A stretch of DNA of 64,000 nt from Pyrocephalus nanus. Lineage: Eukaryota; Chordata; Aves; Passeriformes; Tyrannidae. A program made the translations under genes and the position numbers. The first letter of the stretch is position 1, and each line of letters opens with the position of its first letter. Location: contig CM076259.1 of NCBI GenBank assembly GCA_038380795.1, positions 78,644,224 to 78,708,223 of the forward strand, written 5' to 3'. Positions 48,681 to 62,200 of this stretch are shown piece after piece. The notes beneath the pieces were generated by a model. The model saw only the letters and a program-made list of their open reading frames with translations. It did not search any database and was not told where the DNA came from.

Positions 48681-51600
48681 ATGCAAAAATATGATATGTA
48701 ATGGAAATATGTTGTCAGATGGACAAATGTCTAAGAGATGAAGAAGAAAGTTATTAAAAATTCTTAGTGTTTAGTCATCACCTGTTGATGTGTGCCAGGT
48801 TGCACCTGAAAGCAGAAGGCAGAACAAATAGAGGAAATGTACCTACTCAGTGAAGACTGTCTTATTTTGCATAAATAAAGACTGGGTCTGCTCTTTAGTT
48901 AAGAAACTAGTGAGGAATCCTGTGTCATATTGTTGTGATTAGATTTTCAGATGTGATAGATCACTCTTACATCCATGCAAATCAGTGGAAGTTGCAAATT
49001 CTTTCATCTTCCAGGAATCAGAGTATTGGTAGTTTAGGTTTCTCCACTGTCTCTTAACTTGGAGTTATTTCTCTCAAGAGAGGAGAGAGGACTATTAAAA
49101 CCTTTTTTAATATGATTTTGTCTGCAGCTTGCCAGTGACATCTTTACTATGCAGGCATGCATGGTGGCCCAGTGGGAGTTTCAGTTCACTTCTGGTTATT
49201 TCCCAGGCTTTGGCCAGAGAATTTCTCAGGCTCAGACAGTTCTGAGTGATTGTTTCAGAGCAATCCTCTTCTTCACTGCACATCAGTGCCAGATTTTCAA
49301 AGATGCATATACAGTACAATATGTGTCAAAGTTCTGTCTCTGCAGCCCAAATACGTGTATTTGAAAAGGCAATTCTCTATGTTTTTGAAACTTCCAATGA
49401 TACTAAAGTGATGCTATAGAGAAAAATGAGTTCTTTCAACAACTGAGAGAGAGCAAGATGAATGTTTTAATCAGAAGAACAAAGAAAAACCACATGTACT
49501 CATCAGTAACAGTGTCAATGGGGAAAATTTACTTTTTTTTAATTAAAAAAAGTGAAAAATTGAGTCGTACTGTTAGACAAATTGTTTCTGTTTCAGGTTA
49601 TCTGTTTGCATCATTACTTATTAATTGATACTATTTTCCCGTGCACACGGAACTTATTTATTGTATTTATATAACATGGCCTGATGAACAGGGTGGCTGC
49701 TTACAATGCAGTGATACTGAAGTAGTTTGAGTTATAAATATTTTTAATGATGCTGTTGTTGATGGATGGATTATTCCTCTCGGCAAAGGCACGGGCTCAC
49801 CCAAGTAGCTTAAGAGAACAATTTGAGTGTCAGTTTCACAAGTGAAAAAAATCCGAAAAGGAAAAGGAAGCAATTCATTCACAACGGGACATGGTGCAGA
49901 GGAGGATAACCTGCCTTCAAAGATTTTTGTTTCGAGTATTATAATGTTTAATAAATAGTTTACTTCAAAGGCCTTTGCTGGAGAAAAAAAAATAAAATAA
50001 GCAGCTTTCCTGCTATTCTTGTTCACTGGTCCAGTGTTGCTATAAGTAGCTCATATCCTGTCCTCTGTGGTCTCAGGTGGTTAGCTTTTGTTTGGGAAAC
50101 TGAAGCTTCAACCAAAAGAGCTGTGCCTACCAGTTAAATTATTGGGTAGTTGACAATATGTCTTGAAAATCAATGGAACTCATTGTGGAACTTGGCAGGG
50201 TGACTTCGACAGGGAAGGAGGGGTCTTGGTATTATTTTGAGTGATGAGCAAAGGCAACAGAACAGATTATGTAAAAATAGAAGTTACTAAGAAAGGCATC
50301 CAAAGTAGATTCTTCACTTTCATCTTCCCCCACCACATACTTTTTTCCAAGCATTGTTAAAGTTTCATAGAGTACAAGATATATTGGGAGGTCATTTGAT
50401 CTGTCCTTGGTGTCATGATTAACTAAAACAAACCCCATTCTCATTTGAAGTTCTTTTTACCTGTTTTGTATCCATCTCAGTATTTCTGTATTGTTTTATT
50501 TCTTCTAGATGTTGTGCTTTGTGTTTGTGTTCCATTGAGTAAAGAAATGACTCAAGGTTTAAAGGAAAAGGCTTGGGTGTTTCCCAAATAATTACAACAT
50601 AGATTTTCTAGGTCTGGGCATACGAACTAAGCTACTGTTTTATTTTCTTCCATTGTTTTTAGCTCTGAGTTGTTTCAAATCATTTGAGGGAGTAGTGTTA
50701 TGTTGCTGCCATCCTTCTAAGCCTCATGGGGATGAAGCAGATGCCTGGGGATGTTACAGAGACACATCGTCTGGCCCCAATTTCAATGTCTTCCCTATGA
50801 AATATACTGTATTTCCAGCCACGACATCTCCAAGCCAATGAAACAGGAAATACTCTCCTCTTATGTGATTTTTGTGAGGAAGATGTTTTTGTCGCTAAGG
50901 ATTGATGAGGTAAGAAGGAGAAGTCTGAGTGCAAAGAAAAACAGGAGTTCTCCAGAAACAAGATATTGTAATCACTTGTAAGGAGGGCCTCAGACAGGCA
51001 AAACACAACCTTTCTCCAAGACCACGTATTTTGAGCTGTCTCAAAGTCTCTCTATTCCACATTGTGTGATCTACAATAATATCATTGGCTACTCTGGCTG
51101 CAGGAAAGTTGGTTTTATCAAATAATCCACACACAGAAAAGTAGAGGTGAATTGGAGGGTATTTTAGAATTCCACCACCGATTCTCTTGAGTCTTTGCTA
51201 TTGACTATGTATTTTGTCAGTCATCACCTGATGACTGTGAAATACTTAGTCCTCAGAATGTGTTGAGGAAGCATAATTGCTTCAAATCAGCCCTTGTTCA
51301 ACTTACAGCTAATGAATAACTATTACAGACTAATCAGTGTTGTAATGGTAATTAGTTAAGTGGGCAAAATAACTGGAAATTAAAATGATTAAACTTGCCT
51401 GTTTGGTATTCCACATTGAGCAGTGACCTATTGCTTGAATCAGAAATCATATATGGTCAATTTTGTTTATGCTTCTATGCCACTTGGACGAATCCTCTGT
51501 ACTTCAAACAGTTGTTTGAAGAGAGAGGACATACAATGCAGAGGTGACTGGGATTGCCAAGACGTTCAAGGAAAGTCGTGCCTTGTATCACCATGGGCCT

Positions 51601-53670
51601 TTTCAGCCCTCTTCTCCTTCACCACGTATGCACATGCTCACATTCTGCCAAGCTCCTGCCCCACTCCTACAGGCTCTTCCTTACTCAAAGGCTGTGTCAA
51701 AGTTTTTGGTGTATGAAACCTTTGTAGATGAACCCTTATCTGCCATCTCCCCAGTCCTGTGTTCTTTCCCTATCTCCAGGTCCAGTAATGTCTTCCTCTA
51801 GATAAACTGCCTGTAGAAAATTCAGAAGCTATTTGTATTTTATCTTAAGCAAACTGAACTGCCATGGAGGAAAGCCATGAAACTCCCTCCCAACCATCCA
51901 CCAGCAAATTTATGAAACAGGGACTCGCCTTGTTTGTTTGTTTGTTTTTCACAGAAGGGCTTCTGTGAAGAGGTTGTTCCCATTATCCCACTGTGAAAAA
52001 AACTATATACCTGTGCTTCCTTTTGAAGGAGAATGTAGTTGTATTTTTCTGTCCTGTGATCTTTTCCTATTGCTTCCTAATTTAGTTTTCAGAATTGAAA
52101 AAAATAGCAGCCTGACTTTGACCTCTCCTAGTGGAAGCGACCAAATATTAGACATCTCAATCTGAGATTATTCAGTCAGTAAGGAGAATTGGATGCTTCC
52201 AGGAGTGATTCTCTTCCATGTACTTCTCTGCTTGGTCTGTAAAGGGGTGGAAGTTTCCATGTTCAGGCTTTGTTATCTAAATGTCATGTGTGTAAGGTAC
52301 CCAAGACATCTATAGGAATCTGACAGTTATAGTGCAGGACCTACAGGTGCCCTGTAGAGCAACTTGCAGAAGTGAAGTGGGACACCTTAAAGCATCCAAA
52401 ATGGCAAATGGTACCTAAGCTTCACCCCTAAAGCTGAGATGTTACAGGAAGTTTCTCTTAGATCCTAGAATTTACTGGGAGCATTACTGTTATGTATTAT
52501 CTAATACCTTAACTGAATAACAAACCCTCCTTTAGAATGCCTTTCAAATATATGAGAACAAGAGAAAGCCTTGTTGCTGGTCACAATAAACTGCCTTCCA
52601 TTTAACCCACTCCCCCAATACATTCTTTCCTCTGTAAGAGGAAAACTGTAAAGTGAAAAGTTTTATAAACATCAAAACATAAATAAGTTCTTACATGTAC
52701 ATCTGCTTATGTAAATGTGTATATATAATTTGTATACACACACTGAATTTCTATGCTTATGTTATATATAAATATTGTTTATAAAGATTGAACTTAGGAA
52801 AAAGAAACAGTTTAATGTAGATATGAGTGAATCAGCTCATGATTCACACACTTTTTGTGTTCAGGTAGTAAGGTTCTTCTTGTCATAAAGAAGTTTAATT
52901 AATTTTTTTTCCCTCCTGTGTGAAACTTTGTTAATGTGAATGTTAAATGAATTAATGAAGTTACAAAGCCTGTCAATAACTGGCATTTCGAATTGAAAAG
53001 TCAAACATTGGGAAAATGAGGCTGGGAGGAATAGGAACGAAAATTCAAACCAGCAAAGGTAAAGTATTCTTTAGTAGTGGTTGTTGATTCTACTACATTG
53101 CCTTACTGCCCCACTGGCGAACTTTCAGCTTTGTAGACTCCAGGAGTTACAGTAGCTCTACACTGTACATACGCTGCATTGATTACTGTTTGTCATTACG
53201 TGCACCTGAGTTGTACATTACGGAGACTTGTCTTCTGCTTGTGGTCTAATTTTATAGGGGAAATAATTTAAAGCATAGATTGTTCATTGCAATTCAGTTT
53301 TATATTTATTCTGTGAAGCTAGATAACAGCATTTATGCTATTCTTGGTGGGAATTGTGGCAGATTATGGTTGTCATAAGGATGTTTTCATGAAACACAGG
53401 TAAAAGGGAGGAAACATGGATGACGCATACTGGCTTACTGTATTTGTTGCAAGCATATAGCAAAACAATGATAGATGTTATGTGTGATCAGATTATTTTT
53501 TAAAGGAAACAAGCTATTTTAGATTTGCATGAATTCACAGTTTTTTTCAGGAAAGCCAACTTAAATCTTAAAACATATGTCTAAAAAAACCCGTGAAGTT
53601 GTTGTTGATTTCTGAAAGATGTGAACTGTAAAGATTGTTTATATTTAAAATCACCATTCTCTCTCTCCAT

Positions 53671-53757
53671 AAATACATATATATACAAATAAATATAATA
53701 TATTATATATATATACATATAAATCTATAAATCTATAAATACATATGTATACAAATG
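53671..53757. repeat. AT-rich microsatellite-like tract
   Basis: This is a mixed run of ATATAT, AAATACATAT and CTATAAAT units about 87 nt long. Confidence 0.85.
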
Positions 53758-56040
53758 TGCCCATGTTATTCTAAAGCATTCTGCTTTTGTTTTCTTGGAT
53801 CTTAAGCAAAGAATATCTGAATATTAAATCAGTAGGTAAGCAAGCATGAGCTTGCTATGGAAGTGCTTTTCTTCAGCATACTTCCTAAAATTTTCTACCA
53901 AGTCAAAGTGGGATTGCTCATTACATGTAAAGGTTGAGGAACTTGCAAGGAAGAAGGAGTGATACCCTGGTAGCTGGGAAAATGACTGGTGCATCATGAC
54001 TTCAGAAATCATGCAAGCTAGGTTGAGTTACTCTATTAAAAATGAGGACTGCCTTAAAAAGATTAAAAGCTGAAGGATTGTGGGGATTCCAGGGCATGAT
54101 CTATAAAGGAGAAAGAGCAACCAGGAGACCAGATCCCATTAAAAGGGAGACACCTTTAGTATCTTGTAAAATCTGCTTTTATCAGGTTTTATTTTAAAGT
54201 AGCTGTAAACGAAATGGCTTTGCCCAAGTCTCTGGTTTTAGTTCATTTTGAAGTTAACAAAGAAGTTCTGTCAATTCATTAACATTTTATTTTCAGTATA
54301 TGTAATATAATTTGGAATGAATCTTAGCTTATAGTAACTGATATGACATTGATACTTTTTTGTCTAAATGAAAAATGATGTCTTGGGATGTCCCCTAAGA
54401 ACTAAACATTTCATTCTTACTGTGTTTTGAACAAAACAAATTGAAATGTATGAATATGCCCTTCACAATACAGAGTTGTCTTTCACATGATACTTGTGAT
54501 GCTTGAGAGTTCCAACAATCACAGATGAGAATGCCTAACATTTCTTTCTTGAGGCTTGCTTTTTTTTTTTCTGTCTGCTACCTTGCCAGAGGATAACGAT
54601 GTTCAGTGTGCAGTGGTCCTGCCTAGTAATTTTTCAGATTGTTTATATGCTAGAAAATTCAGTTTCTCCTTATGTGAAACCTAAAAGAAGTAGTAAAAAG
54701 ACAAAACTCAGCTTTCACTTCAGTTACAATTCAGTCATACACCAGAAAATGCACATTTCTGGGTATTGATTGTGTTCATTTACCACAGCAAAGTGCATTC
54801 ATTGATAACTACCTGCTGGTATTGAATCAATCTTATGTGAAGCACGGGGCATTATTGTCAGGTAGGGTAAATAATATTGATTCTATTTTAAAATGAATGA
54901 AGAAGAAGAAATTAATTTGATTCTATGAAGTCATTAAATTATGTTCTATCAACTATATAAACAGTGAAAGTCATGTAATAATATGATATGATGAGGCAAG
55001 TTACAGCTGCAAACTTTAGCAAGGTTTCCCCTCCATAGTTGCAGCAGAGACATTTTGGTTTTGTTTTGTATTAAAGGAGAAAGAAAAACCCAATGCCTAT
55101 AATTGATCTTAAAGTAAGATCCCAATTGGTACCAAATCCTCTGGCACTCTTGTTAGTGGAACTATAGTCTTAAGTGACTGCAGCAAACCAGGTCCTTGGT
55201 CATGTTGTAGGTCAGCAGATTTTGAAGCTTCGAATATTATCGTGACTAATGAATTCTGCAAGTCAAAAGTCCTTATCTTCCAAAATAAGCAAATAGTCAG
55301 GAATGGGAGAAGGGAGTTGTGTTGATCACACCATTTTGCTTGATTGTCTTTCAAGTTATTGGCTCTATGAAAAAGTAGCAAGGAAGGACAAGTGCAATAA
55401 GCACAAACATGAGTAAGCCATGAAGATGGCCTTGGATTGCTCTGGTATCTATTCCCCTATAATGATAATGAACTGTCTTACAGAAAAGTTGTTAAACAGC
55501 AGCAGCTAAAGCACTGAAACTGTGAGATGTGGAATCCTTTTTGGATTAAAAGTGACCACACAACTGATATATATCCATTGATCATAGACTTCAAACACTG
55601 TCTTCAGAGTCTGTACAATTAATCTTGAAGTCTTAGCATATGAAAAAATAAATTACCAATTATCACATACCATATGAAGAGAGCAGGAGACACTGACAGT
55701 TCTGCCAGTGCCCTGTGACCCTTGTCTCATTTCAAGTATTTAGTATCAAATAATGTGCAACAAAGCTATCTAGAATTCAACACTTTTGGAAACAGTAGTA
55801 AGGTCGAAAAAGCTAGAGGAATAAAAAGACTTGCCTGTTTGTGAAAAGGAGGCAGAGAATGTTATCCATGTGATTATAACTGGGGGATACAATTTCATTT
55901 TGAGTGAAATTTGTCTGTAGAAAGTAATCCATAGAGAAATGAAGGTAGATGAATAATTATCAGTAATCGATGTTACAGAAATCAATATAAACATCTATAT
56001 GATACTCTTCTTTAACCCGAGTATCTCAGTATCATATATA

Positions 56041-56230
56041 CAGGTGCCTTTAAGCATTGGGTTTAAAGGTCTAGAGGGACTCAGGTGCCTATTTTGTCAC
56101 CTACAGCAAGATTCAAGTGCACTTTAATATGTCTGAGTCCAAAGTGATCCAGGAAGCTTAAGTAACCTTCTGAGTGTCCTCAGGACACCTAAAATAGGTT
56201 TCACAGTTGTCTAAAAGGTACCTGCATCTT
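56041..56230. repeat. Possible old palindromic repeat relic
   Basis: CCTATTTT at 56088-56095 and AAAATAGG at 56191-56198 face each other, and both sit in GGTGCCT/ACACCTAAA contexts like the element at 45.87 kb. The motif CTGAGTGTCCT recurs near 59.48 kb. The match is weak and boundaries are guesses. Confidence 0.25.
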
Positions 56231-57942
56231 CTCAGCAATCCTACTCTGGAAAAGTGGATATCAAATCTCATCTTCACTATGCTGCTTAAACAAAGTGATG
56301 AGTATAACTCATCTCAAGTCTCCTGAGAGAATAGTGTTCAAAAAACATCTAGCATGGGTGGGCAGCATTGAGTTCAACCAGTGCCTAGCAGCTGTGGCCG
56401 CATGGATCAAAATTCATTGCAGTGGAAGAGGTGGTCACTTTTTGCAGCTCCCCTTGCTGCTGAGAGTGCTTGCCTAGAAAACTGCAAGTAGGGGTTCTGT
56501 GCTGACTTCCACATGACAGGATTAAAATCTGCCCTGTCCCTGCAGTATGCTGTAATTGCAAAGTCTTAGAGAGGTAGGGGGAGAAACCTAGTGCTTGACC
56601 TGTTCTACTGGCAAAGCAAATCTGGGCCCCCATTTTCAGAACCATTTCCCTGAGTCAGACTGGGCAGCTGGGCAACTGGAGCAGAGCTTGGAATGCAGTT
56701 TTCTCCTGTCCCCAGCTGAGTTCCTCAGCCTTTAAGTCACATAACTAGTTTTATTCCTTCCTTGTCCTGTTTCTCACTCATAAGTGCATAACTAACTGCT
56801 TGCCTTACATAGTAGCAGTATTCTTTTTTAAGCACCTTGTAGTCAAATTTGTAAATATTTAAATTACTGAATCCATTTTGAAGTATGGGGTGCTGAGCTG
56901 CATCTTGACTGCCCTTTCAATATATCTACCCTGCTTGGTCATGTGTGTTGCACTTTTAGTCATCTGCTGATGAAAGTCCACCTTTTGCACCCAGAGCAGT
57001 ATTGCATTGTCAGCCAAATTCCAACCATGTTGGATATATTTAAAATACAAAGAAATTTTTTTGCAATGTGTCTCACTTTAAAATTTTATTAGTAAATAAT
57101 GTTTTAAGAGTGATCTGTTCGACTTTGATCTTATCCCACCATAAAATGTTTGCAGATTGGATAGACAAAATGGGAAGCTTTAAAACATCAGAATAACCTG
57201 CATGTTGCTTCCTAAATTCCTACTCTTATATGAGTAGTGAGAGCATTGTGATGGCTAAAATCAGTACTAATTATTTCTCGTCTTACAGTCCTTTCCTTCT
57301 CTTCGTCCTCATGTTATTCTACACAGCAATATTCAGGAATTTACCTTTCTCAGCAGCATTCTTCGTTGTTCCTTTTCCTGTTCCCACACCAGGTTTATGT
57401 AATTATTGATAACAGAGTCACTCTCGTTGCTATTTATGCCAAGTGTGATTAACAAGTATGTTGAAATTAGATATCTAACTATGGATGTGTTACCCTACCA
57501 TATTATTGCTACTAAAATTCTTTCCAGTTGAGTGTTTTTTACCTTGTGGCCAGTGGATCATTCCTAATCTTCTCCTGGGGTAGAGAAATTCACTGTGTGA
57601 TTAACAACAGGCTCGAGAATGAGTTCAGATTTCTTGTGAATAGTGCTTTTGTTTTTTTGAAGCAAGGAACCACAGTTAAAAAAACACAATGAAGTTTTCT
57701 AGTGATTGAAATAAGTGCACTTACAAGTTGCATTTCACCTTTTAAACCAGCAGAGAAATTAGGCTGGTGACTCTGGAAAATAGCTTTTGGATGTAAACCA
57801 ATAGTAGCTCCAAATGTAATAGTCCAGATCTATTGTAGGTTTCTGAGCAATCATTCTACTGGATTACACTCAGAAAAATGCTGGTATGAGGAATAAACAT
57901 AGTTTAGATGCATAGTAAGATAGGACAGAATGTATAAAATCT

Positions 57943-58044
57943 GAGCAACCTGGTCTGGTGGGAGGTATCCCTGCCCATGGCAGGGGTCTGGAACTAGATG
58001 ATCTTTAAGGTCCCTTCCAACCTAAACCATTCTGTGAGTCTGTG
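57943..58044 (+). mobile_element. CR1 3' end, plus strand, tail intact
   Basis: GAGCAACCTGGTCTGGTGGG, then CTGCCCATGGCAGGGGTCTG, ACTAGATGATCTTTAAGGTC and CCATTCTGTGAGTCTGTG give a near-consensus avian CR1 3' end of about 100 nt with two tail octamers. It is one of the youngest-looking copies here. Confidence 0.92.
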
Positions 58045-58566
58045 AAAATTCATTTCTAAAAGAAATCCTACAATGGGAATTGCAAATATATTTCCCATGG
58101 CATTAAAAAAATGATTGTTCAGTGAAGTGAAGAGTAGAACTGATAAAATATTTATTTGAAGTCCGTTATCTTTGAGTTTGATTTGCATTTAAAGAAATAT
58201 TCCTTGTTTTCCTCCACCACTCTTTTCATTAGGATTGTCTGAAACAGTTTCACGTGATCTTTAAATGCTGTGTTAAAAACTGAGTCAGTAACAGAGATGA
58301 AATGCAGAGATCCATATACGCTGTTCTCTGAATGCTTCACAAAAACTCAATCTAATTAAAAAAAGATAAACACTAAATCACTTTGAGAACTTCAAAATAT
58401 TGCTGTGAGGACAGAGGTCAAATCACTTATGAAGTAATGGCCAAAGCTCACACACTAATAACTTTGGGGGAATGGGGGGTTATGAGTTGTTAATTGAGGT
58501 GCTCTAGTCTGATGGTAGTTTGAGTGATTGCCTTCTACACCTGATAGATCTATCAAGTGTATCTTG

Positions 58567-58785
58567 CAGAATTACAGCATCTTAGGGTTGGGAGAGACCT
58601 CTGGAGATCATCCAGTCCAACCCTCCTGGCAAGACACAGTCACCTAGAGCAGGTGACACAGGAGCATGTCCAGGTGTGTTTGGAGTGTCTCTATAGAGGG
58701 AAACTCTACAAGCTCCCTGGGCAACCCGTTCCAGTGCTCTGCCACCCTCAGCATAAGGAAGTTCTTTCTCATGGTGAGCTATTGC
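58567..58785 (-). mobile_element. CR1 3' end, minus strand
   Basis: The + strand reads CAGAATTACAGCATCTTAGG, then GGAGATCATCCAGTCCAACC, GTCACCTAGAGCAGGTGACA and CTCCCTGGGCAACCCGTTCC, the complement of a CR1 3' region. Its right end is unclear and may extend toward 58.89 kb. Confidence 0.9.
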
Positions 58786-58919
58786 CTAGAGTAATGGTCA
58801 TCACTTCATCTCCAGTCCCAAATCCTCTGAATAAAGTTGCTGCTCACTGGTCCACTCCCAGGACTCATGTGAATGTTAAGGCTTTGGGCTAAGACAGCTA
58901 AGTCATAATTTTTCTAATT

Positions 58920-59255
58920 ATGGGATCTTAGAATAGTTTGGATTGGAAGGAACCTTAAAGATCACCTTGCTCCAACCCTCCTGCCATGGGCAGGGACACT
59001 TTCCATTAGACCAGATGGCTCAATGTCCCATCTAACGTGGCCTTGAACACTTCCAGGGATAAGGAATCCCCAACTTCTCTGGCCCGCCTGTTCCAGTGTC
59101 TCACCAACCTCACAGTAAAGAATTTCTTCCTAATATCTTGTTTAAATTTAACTGCTTTCAGTTTAAACCCTTGTCTTATCACTAGAAGTGCCTGTAAAAA
59201 GTCCCTCTCTGTTTTGTAGACCCCTTTAGGTACTGGAAGGCTGCTGGAAGGTAGA
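58920..59255 (-). mobile_element. CR1 3' end, minus strand
   Basis: ATGGGATCTTAGAATAGTTT and GGAAGGAACCTTAAAGATCA begin the complement of a CR1 tail. CTGCCATGGGCAGGGACACT, CCCGCCTGTTCCAGTGTCTC and TAGGTACTGGAAGGCTGCTG follow in consensus order. It lies 130 nt from another CR1 of the same orientation but differs in subfamily sequence, so these are separate insertions. Confidence 0.92.
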
Positions 59256-62200
59256 AATGGTCCTTAGAGTAAAACACGTTCCTTGTTTTCCTGACTTTTG
59301 GGTCACATTTGGGTTTGAGGAAGGAAGGAGCTGTATTACTTGGTACTGAGGGGGTATAGCAGCAGAAATCCAAATGTGTATTTTGAACTAGGAAGATAAA
59401 ATATAAGTGCCTCCAGTGTTAAGTGACAGATGATCAGAGGTTTGTATTGCCATTTTGGATTTAGGTACTTCAGTTCTGCCTGAGTGTCCTGCTTTAGGTA
59501 TGTCTTTTTGGAAGTGGCCCTTAGATATCAGCAAAGGTGGTCATGTAAGGTTTGAATTACAAAAGCACTAGTCTGTAACATAAAAGAGAATTTTAAGTCC
59601 TACATGAATAGTGCTTCTAGTAGTAGATGCATAGATGCAACAGCATGTATTTCTGAATTACAGAGGTTAGAAACTGTGCATCTATTGCTAATGTAGATAT
59701 CCTTCCTAATGCCATGAAATGATTACTGGAAATTTAATGGTAGGAAACGGGTATAATACCAGTGCTGTGCTATTGCTGAGACTTTCATGGTGATTTAGTA
59801 TCCAGAAAAATTAAAAAACATAATTAAAAACTGTTTAAGGATTTTCATAATCTTAACGTCGTCTTTTCTGTTATTTTTATTGCATCTCAAATAAAAACTA
59901 AATTTCTTTAAACTGTGGAATGAAAAAATAGAGAACAGTTTAGTAGTTTTTAACAACTCCAAAAAAAAACCCGAACAAAACAGTAAGATGTGGATTCCTC
60001 ATCCCTGGAAGCACTCAAGGCCACATTAGATTGGGCATTGAGCAATCTGAATTAATTTCTTAAACAAACAAATTTTTCCCAGGCATATATGCCCATATTA
60101 TTGTGCAGTGTAGCAACTCATTTAGTTCTTATTGAATTGAAAGTTCTAACTGAAGTATATTGGGTGATACCATGAACTCACTGAAATCAGTGAGACTACT
60201 GACAGAAACAAATCCAGAACAAAACTGGATCCAGGATTTAAAGCCTCTCTATCTCTGATGCTACTAAATCCCCTAGAGCAGTAGTCAGGCTGTGTAATGC
60301 CGTGATGTGAGAGCAGAGTACCTGTCTGGAAGGTGTATGGAAGAGTTTATCTCACTGTTTATGTGAAGTTGCACTGTCTTAGATGACTTGAGTTCTCATA
60401 CATGTACTCACTCCTTTCTCACAGCTTCTTCTTGGGACCAGCTAGACTCCTGCTTTGAGTTTTGAATTTGCAACAGTCTTACAAATGCATCTGGACTTGC
60501 CTGGGCTCAAGGGGCTTCATATGTTGACTTTCCTAAGTCCATATTTCAATCCAGAGAAGATTAAAATAAAATAAAAAAAAAACACCTGAATCAAATGTCT
60601 GTAAAAAGGCCTTGGCCTCCTACATACATTTTTCTCCAGTAGTATATGTCATTGTGCTACCTGCTGTACAAAACAAAACAGAAAGGTGCTGTGGCTTACC
60701 GAGTAGTATTTGGAAGCACTCCAAGGCAAATTAACAGACCAGGCTCTAAGCAGTGCTTGCCCAACCATTAGAAAACTTCGTAAGCTGTGAAAGAATGCAG
60801 TTTGCTCTGCAATTTTCTCCCTGTGAAACACACAGACTAAAACCATTTTTGCAGTCAGTGGAAAATAAGACCTATCTAAATGTTCTGTGTGGTTGTAGGT
60901 AGCCTCAGAGTGAATGAAAGACCTCTCTCTGTGCTCTGCTTTTTCCTTGGTTGAAGCAAGTGCCACAAGTAGCACTTGAAAGGAAGAGGAGTCAAACATG
61001 TATTATATCCTGGCCACCCAGAGGCAGAAAATCATTGGTGTCTACAAATGAAGCAGCATTTGCTTGACATTTCTCTAAATGAATTCTACTCAATAGGTTG
61101 TTTGGGGTTTTTTTCTAGTGAGGAATGTGTTTTGCCCAAATCAGATAGTAGTTTTCAAAAAGTACTTCCTTACAAAACTTATTGAACAGCTTACAGATTT
61201 GTAGTCAACCAAAATGAAGTAAGCTTAAAAATATTAAGTATCGTCCAGGTGTGGGTTGATATGTAATTAGTACTATAGTTTTACATGTCTTTGGAGAGTC
61301 CCTTTTTGTTACTCATTACTTTGGTCTCTAGTCAAACCAAATTCTATAGGTTGCTTTTGTGAGCCTTGTGCCTTTTATTATCAGTGGACTTGCCTTTTTA
61401 GGATTGTGAGAATCTGTTAGTCCAGCAAGTTACCTTAGCAGGATGTACAGCCAAGTGGGTAGTCACCTGTGGCCACTGCAGTTCATTGCAACCGTTCTTA
61501 GTTGGGGACATCTGTGTAACTCTTCTCAGACAGCTAACTCTGGGGTAGTTGAACCAGACTTCTCTTTGAAGGATTTAAAGACTCAGTTGTAGGTGATGAT
61601 ATTACCACTACCTCTTACAGCTACTTTCCAATGGTAAGAACAGGAGCAGGGCAACTGGCTACTTATAAGGCAGCATATATTATTTTCAGAACATTGAGCC
61701 TTCCTAGCCATGTTGCCTCTGACTCAGTTGAAACCTCAGGGCAAACATAATGCATGTAGGTAACTGTAATGGTATAGATACATGTAGGTTCCAAGTGGCA
61801 GCCCACTGTTCTCATCGCTGCCTTTTCCTGCATGCATCCTCTAGCAGTGGTAACTTGTTTGCTTGGCTGTTTGTTTGTTTTGTTTTGATTGTTTTTATGT
61901 GTTTTTTTTTTTAATTGGTTGGTGTGTTTTTTTAGGGTGGTGTATTGTTTTGAAAAACAAAACCAAAAACCTAATCCCATTTTTCAACCATCTGCTTGTT
62001 CTCTACTACACAATGTACAACAAATTACGTGGTTCTCATCAGTGGTTACGTTTTTATTGTTATATAAAGCAAATAGGTAAAATGTTCTTGCCCATTTTAA
62101 ATACTTGTAGAAATACTTTTTTTAAAAAATTAATAAATCTTAAAAAACTCAGAATTGTGTAATGGGATTAGTCATGTTTAAACAGACTTTCTGTACATAG

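Larger units (their letters stand above)
45950..57942. other. PCCA downstream intron, long feature-poor stretch
   Basis: This is about 12 kb of intron with only simple-sequence tracts (a T15 run at 46253-46267, TTTG repeats at 51931-51949, AT-rich tracts at 52.7 and 53.7 kb), a weak CR1 tail at 48.66 kb and a possible old repeat at 56.04-56.23 kb. No exon is seen; in particular no segment encoding the PCCA biotinyl domain (AMKM) was found. Confidence 0.55.

Noticed and set aside
50735..50760. A Met-Pro-Gly-like stretch recalling the start of the PCCA biotinyl domain
   Set aside because: The reading continues MPGDVTE and lacks the following conserved residues, so it is not the next PCCA exon.
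60177..60194. CTCACTGAAATCAGTGAG hairpin
   Set aside because: Seven base pairs with a 4-nt loop are too short to call; it may be a scrap of an old palindromic repeat but cannot be supported.
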